From assembly GCA_032871835.1 (NCBI GenBank), contig CM065296.1:11362001-11426000 (forward strand): a stretch of 64,000 bases of DNA. The letters are read 5' to 3'. Shown here in pieces: positions 59,038 through 64,000 of the stretch. Position 1 is the first letter of the stretch; each line of letters starts with the position of its first letter. The position numbers were made by a program, and so were the translations under genes. Under the pieces are notes generated by a model. The model was given only the letters and a program-made list of their open reading frames with translations. It was not told where the DNA came from and searched no databases. This DNA is from Dipteronia dyeriana. Taxonomy: Eukaryota; Streptophyta; Magnoliopsida; Sapindales; Sapindaceae.

Positions 59038-59073
59038 CCTAAACCCTAAACCCTAAACCCTAAACCCTAAATC
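59038..59073 (+). repeat. short telomere-like repeat inside hAT-2
   Basis: Four perfect AAACCCT units (59041-59068) plus partial units, the plant-type telomere sequence, about 140 bases from the right end of hAT-2. Confidence 0.95.
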
Positions 59074-59219
59074 CAAACATACTTAATTTGGAAAAAAAAA
59101 TATGGACCAAACCCGTCGAGCCCGCCTGACCATGCCCGCCTGGCACAGCCTGCCTAAGGGTTTCTAAAAACGGACATGGCTAGGTCAGGCCAATCCATTT
59201 TTACAGCTCTGTTAAATAG

Positions 59220-60967
59220 AATCAGACCCTTCATTGAAAGAAAGTTTTGATTGTTTAGTGAGGAAATGACGATGCAATGATGCATGCATGGAAGAGTAGT
59301 GAATTTGTTTTTCTTTCTTTCTGTATATGGAAACTTACGGTTGACTCGAGCATATAGGATTATCACTAAAGAAATCGAAGTTGCTTGATCAATATATTGG
59401 AGAGTCACCGGTTAGCATGTTAGGGCAATTTAGAAAACGTTTTAATTATATTATATTGCAAAAAATAAAATAAATAAATAAAAAGGGAAAGAAAAACTGG
59501 CAAGTCATAATCAGTAGTTGTATACTTGTATGGAAAGGAGGCAATGCCTTTACAAAGAACATGGAAGCATCCACCATGCATGCATCATGCATGAAATGAT
59601 GGATGCCCCATCTGTTTCTTATAAGCTTCTCGTGTATTATAGATTATATAAGAGCACGATTTATTTCTATTTTTGTCCATTTGTTTTTGTTATTTTTAAT
59701 GAGGTAGGCGCGCACACACTTTTATATATATATATATATATATCTTTCTTTGTTATTATTTGAGATAGGAGACAGTTTGCTTTTTGTGACGATGAGTGAG
59801 GTTGAAGATTTTTCCTAATTTTGACAACACCAAGGTGCTTACTTTTAATTATTTTAACCACTACTTTAATTGCCTTGACTAGATTCTAGAGCAACTTGAT
59901 AAGCTTCGAGACTCTTTGCTTCATTTTTTTTTTGAAGTAGAAATTTGGAATTTGACGAGAAAGATATGATTTCAATTCGTGATTATAACGTGTGGGTACG
60001 AGAAACTTATCATCAAATCACCTTAATTTTGAATCTACGATTATAATATTTGGGTGTGACTCTATGAGTAATTTATTACAGAGTCATCTCAACTTTTAAC
60101 GTTAGATCTGATCTACACTTACAGAAATATTAAATTATGTAATATACTTGCTTTTAAAATTAACGATTATTTAACATGAAAATGAAAATTACCTTCTAAT
60201 AATTGATCATATCTAACCAAATATATAGACAAGATGAGGTTTGTTCACAAATAATAGTGTTAAAATTTGAGTAGATCGTGTGTGTATAATATAGATTGCT
60301 AACTCAATGCATTTTAAAAGTAAATTTGTGATTTTCTTCAAACCAATCAGAAATGCAAGAACTTCCTCAAACGTGCTCGATCTGCAATCTCATCTCAAAG
60401 CCATTTTTGTACATTATTTTTTTTATAATTCTTCTGTCTATAACTCAAATTTATCTCATATTCATTATTCACTAGTTTCATAATCCTCAAAATTGGGTTA
60501 CTACTTACTGCTGTAACATATATATTAGTGCACATTTTGTCATAAGCTATCGTTTGTCAATATGTGGAATTAAAAGAGATTCTTTTATGGTCCCCCACAA
60601 CTCCATGAGAAAATTGTCATCTACGCGTATTCATTAAAATAATTCTTCATTTTTTAACTCCCAATTAATGACAATAACACACAATAGATTCTTTACTTCT
60701 TAATTATGATTAATAAAATTCAAATTGCATGAATATAAATATCAATATCAATATATAACATTCCAAGTTATTTTTCTAGCTAGTTCAATTAATCATTTTG
60801 TGATATTTCAAAAAAAAAAATCATTTTGTGCAAAAAAAAAATACAGAATATGCATTAATAAATAAGTTAATTAGATTCCCTTTCTTAGTCAAAAATTTAA
60901 GGATTTAATATTTTTCCCTGATTCGGTAAATTTATTGTTTTTACCACTAAACAGCTGGAGAGACTAA
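59220..60967. other. AT-rich intergenic region
   Basis: No gene recognised. A CATGCATGCATCATGCATG palindromic patch lies at about 59576-59593 and a TA microsatellite at 59722-59743. Confidence 0.55.
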
Positions 60968-61706
60968 AGCCCAGTTTGGCATTGCTTCCCCAGCTGTTTT
61001 TGGGGTCAAAAGTGATTCTGGATCTAAGACAGGGTGTTTGGTAAAATCACGGGAAAGTGCTTTTGGTCACTTTTAGCTTCTCCCAGCTGAGTTTTTGAGA
61101 AACTACAAATACATGCTTTTGGATTTTGGCTTCTGCTTTTAGAAAACGCACTGCAGTGATATTAAATGAAATTGTACTAACTTTCTAACTTTGTCCTTAC
61201 TTTTAACGAAATTTAACAAAAAAAAATTGGGTTTATATTTCTATACAAAAAAAAAATTCATAACTGTATAAAAAAAATATGAATAATTAATTCAATAAAG
61301 TATAATAAAAATGAAATAAATAAATAAAGTTGAATAAAATAAATAAATAAATAAATAAGGCTAATTAATTAAATATGGTAGAATAAAAAATAGGGTTAAT
61401 TAATTCAATAAAGTACCATAATTATATAACACTTAACACTAAAAACATATAAACAAGAAAAATGTAAAGTATAGTACATTAGTACCATTTAGATATCTAT
61501 GTCCTTTTAGTAATTTTACACACTTAAAACACTTTTTATTTCAATTTACTAAACACATTGAAATTGGTTTTAGTTCTCACAGCACTTTTGAAAATCAGTT
61601 TACCAAACACATAGCTGATTCTTTCCACAGCAATTCTAAATGCAATTCCTTCCACAACAATTTCAAAAATACTTCTCCCCACAGCACAGCAATACCAAAC
61701 TGGACC
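60968..61706. mobile_element. PIF/Harbinger-type MITE, copy 2
   Basis: The left end AGCCCAGTTTGGCATTGC pairs with the right end GCAATACCAAACTGGACC, with TAA on both sides (60965-60967 and 61707-61709), the 3-bp target typical of PIF/Harbinger. It lies in opposite orientation to copy 1 and lacks the 27-bp triplication. Contains AAATAAAT runs (about 61310-61358). Confidence 0.82.
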
Positions 61707-62289
61707 TAAATTGCCCTTCATTTTCATGTTTTCTTTACGTTCTTTGTTTTTTATTTTTGTCTGCATTTTCTCTTCCTCTCCTTTTTTTTTGTGGAAACAA
61801 TTTAAATTTTGTCTTCAATATCTATCACTCTTCGTTCTCTCTCTTACACCTCTCTTCGTTCTTTCTTTAGTAAAAATTATATCTGGCACAATGTCTTCAA
61901 TCTCCACCATTCTCTCTTCGTTCTCTCTCTTTTTTCCTACCCAGAATCCGAAACACCCTAAAGTTTACATTTCTTGTCCAATCTCCATCATTTTTGTTCT
62001 CTTTCTACGTTTTTTGTCTTCATTATATCTAATATGGGAACACCATTGATGAAACCCATTTATTTTTCTCCATAATGAACACAAAATCCAAATAGTTTGA
62101 AGAAGATATTTTGTGGATTTGGCTTCATTTTTCACGGATTGGGCATCGTATTTCACGGATTTGACTTCATATTTCATGATGAATCGAGATGATCTAGAAC
62201 CTTCTTTTCAAGGTATGTATTCGAATAATTTAATTTGTTTCATTTACAGATTTAATGATGAATTTAGGTTGAAGAATATGGCTTGCAAA
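61707..62289. other. pyrimidine-rich region, no gene supported
   Basis: CTTCGTTCTCTCTC-type words recur at about 61830, 61850 and 61915. A short triple motif (TTTCACGGATT, about 62131-62165) follows. An ATG at 62178 gives MNRDDLEPSFQ followed by GGTATGT, which could be a first exon and splice donor, but nothing downstream confirms it. Confidence 0.35.
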
Positions 62290-63225
62290 GGTGTATTTAA
62301 TTGATTAGTCGTGCTGTGTTTAATTTGTTTACCTTGGTGTGTTTAATTGAGTAGTTGTGGTGTGTTTAATTTGTTTTGTCGTGGTGTGTTTACTTGTTTT
62401 TGCCTGGGTGTGTTTAAGTGGTTTGACCTGACGCATTTAATTAGGTTGCTCTTGTATGTTTAATTGGGTTACCATAGTGTGTTTAATTGGATTGCTCTGG
62501 TGTATTTAATTGGGTTGCTCTGGTGTATAATTTGTTTTGCCCTTATGTGTTTAATTGGTTTGTACCGGTGAGTTTAATTGATTTACCCCGGTGTGTTTAA
62601 TTAGATTGCACTTGCGTGTTTAATTGAAGTGAACTGGTGTGTGTTTAATTGATGAATTACTTGTATGTTTAAATGATGAAACTTTTATTTTTTGAACCGT
62701 CGAAATAAATTGAAGACAAACCCTTTGAGGAAAAGGCCAAACAGCCAGAAGAAGCAAATAGAGGGAGAGCAATAGCACAACTAAAACAAGGCCACAAAAC
62801 CTCGAGCAAAAAGAAAAGAAACAGACAACCAAAGACAGAAAACAGAGGAGGCCAAACAAAGTTACGTGTTTAATTGATGTGAACTTGTTTGCATGTTTAC
62901 TTGATGAATCACTTGTGTTTAAATGATGAAACATAACATGTTTAGCTAATGAGAACTGGTGTGTGTGTTTTTAATTGATGAATCACTTGTGTGTTTAAAT
63001 GATGAAACATGTTTTTTTAATTGATAAGAACTACAGTGTGTTTAATTGATGAATCACTAGTGTGTTTAAATGATTTGAATCGACGTGTGTTTAATTGATG
63101 AATCACTAGTGTGTTTAAATGATTTGAACTGATATATGTTTAATTGATGTGAACCGGTCTGTTTTTAATTGATGAATTACTTTTATTTTTAATTGATGTG
63201 AACCGGTGCGTTTTTGATGTGGACA
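62290..63225 (+). repeat. degenerate minisatellite with GTGTGTTTAATT core
   Basis: Roughly 30 units of 20-45 bp built on GTGTGTTTAATTG followed by GTTTGCC/GATGAATCACT/GATGTGAAC variants. The left half (62290-62680) has mostly GGTTGCTCTGG- and GTTTGCC-type spacers, the right half (62865-63225) GATGAATCACTTGT and AAATGATGAAAC spacers. A non-repetitive purine-rich block (about 62690-62862) separates them. Confidence 0.85.
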
Positions 63226-64000
63226 ATAATTATTGTTAAAATCTGTAGAAACTGAAACATAATTCCAGCAGGATTTTTCCAAAGAGGCTATCCGTAATAA
63301 ATCGTTGGTATTTGGAGAGAGGGGATAGTATTCACACCTCATGTTTTGGATTTTTAACCTTTTTCTTTTTTCTTTTTTCTTTTCTTGTTTTTTTTTTCCT
63401 TAATTTTTCCATTTAATTTTTAAGCAAAACTCATGTTCCTACCTCCCTTTCTTCCCAGGAAGAGGTAGAGAAAAAGTTATTTGGCTATTTTGTTTTTGTA
63501 CAAAGTGTTTGCAATTGAACAACTTCTATGAATTAGATGTATTGAATATTAATTGACTTGTATTATTATGTACCATGTAGTCTATTTATTCTTCTTTTTC
63601 AACTACTATCTTTTTCTCTTCCCCTCTCATTGTGCGCAACATCTTCACTCGTTAAAGACGAAGTGAATGACAATCGATCATTCAAAGAGATTTCAGTGTC
63701 AATAAAGTAACGGAAATTTCTTCCTTGTTTTCTTTCAGCATATGAGGGTAAAGTAAAACTAAAACAAGCACCTATTCCTTTGTATGAAACATCATACAAT
63801 AATGATTTAGAGCATTTAAATAGATCATGGTTCTAAGAAACATCATACACCGATACATACTCTGCACACAAAGGAAAAACATGAATAACAAAAAAAACCA
63901 ACAATTGCAAGAGATGAAACGGTGTCCAAAAGAACATGATAGAATGTCATTGTTCTAACCAATCTTTAGCATTGACCAATTTCTTCCAAATACTAGTTAG
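63226..64000. other. AT-rich region to window end
   Basis: No gene recognised. A TTTTTC-type pyrimidine run lies at about 63358-63408. Confidence 0.5.

Larger units (their letters stand above)
55455..59211 (+). mobile_element. hAT-2 transposon with a nearly complete transposase
   Basis: 3,757 bp flanked by TTAAATAA (55447-55454) and TTAAATAG (59212-59219), an 8-bp duplication with one mismatch. Ends TAATGGTGTAATTATGGACC and, reverse complement of the right end, CAGAGCTGTAAAAATGGATT are imperfect inverted repeats. The GC-rich subterminal blocks (about 55470-55685 and 59105-59190) carry GGCCGG/CCGGCC and GCCCGCCTG motifs, like hAT-1. It is the best preserved DNA transposon here and belongs to the same broad family as hAT-1. 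Confidence 0.9.

Noticed and set aside
59041..59068. Possible chromosome end or large interstitial telomere
   Set aside because: Only four units, embedded inside hAT-2 with clear target duplications outside it.
61536..62049. Frames of 76-112 codons rich in Phe, Leu and Ser
   Set aside because: They are pyrimidine-rich low-complexity sequence, partly in the MITE end, with no domain.

Overview
This is plant nuclear DNA, probably from a eudicot. It is AT-rich, it holds one intron-containing host gene, and everything else recognisable is plant-type transposable elements (Ty3/gypsy Tat, Ty1/copia, Sirevirus-like copia, hAT, MULE-type and PIF-type MITEs). I see no bacterial-style operons, rRNA, tRNA or CRISPR arrays. 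Product names come from motif recognition only; no database search was possible.

Left part, 1-32 kb, is a nest of retroelements. Positions 1-8.2 kb are a decayed Tat-lineage gypsy element: protease, RT, RNase H, a second RNase H, integrase, then an antisense coiled-coil gene. A Transposase_28-type N-terminal domain lies on the opposite strand at 7.4-8.2 kb. At about 8.18 kb a 5'-truncated Ty1/copia element (copia-A) begins. Its 3' LTR starts at 12533 and ends only at 25915, because it was split by a hAT-type MITE (13910-14513) and by a complete 10.5-kb LTR element (element B, 15207-25665). Element B has long LTRs, a Sirevirus-type gag, no pol, and a Transposase_32-type ORF just before its 3' LTR. 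Copia-A itself lies against a Sirevirus fragment (RT, RNase H, 3' non-coding region, 3' LTR; 25916 to about 32111), which contains a 2.2-kb solo LTR of another copia family (28260-30454, TSD CATTC).

Middle part, 32-40 kb: a degenerate array of roughly 83-bp repeats was entered by a hAT transposon (33319-39667, TSD ATGTCATG). That transposon carries a dead transposase, a hAT-type MITE with a long TAA microsatellite (34446-34943), and a solo LTR of the copia-A family (37290-39632, TSD CATTT). A 170-bp MULE-type foldback MITE (39707-39876, 9-bp TSD) lies in the same repeat array.

Right part, 40-64 kb: a complete but dead minus-strand copia element (copia-C, 40472-48539, TSD AGGGA) contains a 1.2-kb inverted duplication of its own integrase region. 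Next to it is the only convincing host gene, a small three-exon mitochondrial-type protein of the NUCLEAR FUSION DEFECTIVE 6 (NFD6)-like family (CDS 48948-51916), with two possible C-termini depending on splicing. Downstream are a PIF-type MITE (52321-53015), a second hAT transposon with a nearly intact transposase (55455-59211, TSD TTAAATAA/G), a second inverted copy of the PIF-type MITE (60968-61706), and a minisatellite (about 62290-63225).

Insertion order follows from the nesting. The Sirevirus came first, then copia-A, then the MITE and element B. The 83-bp array came before hAT-1, which came before its MITE and solo LTR. Most target-site duplications can be read directly, and several empty sites can be checked against a second copy in the window.
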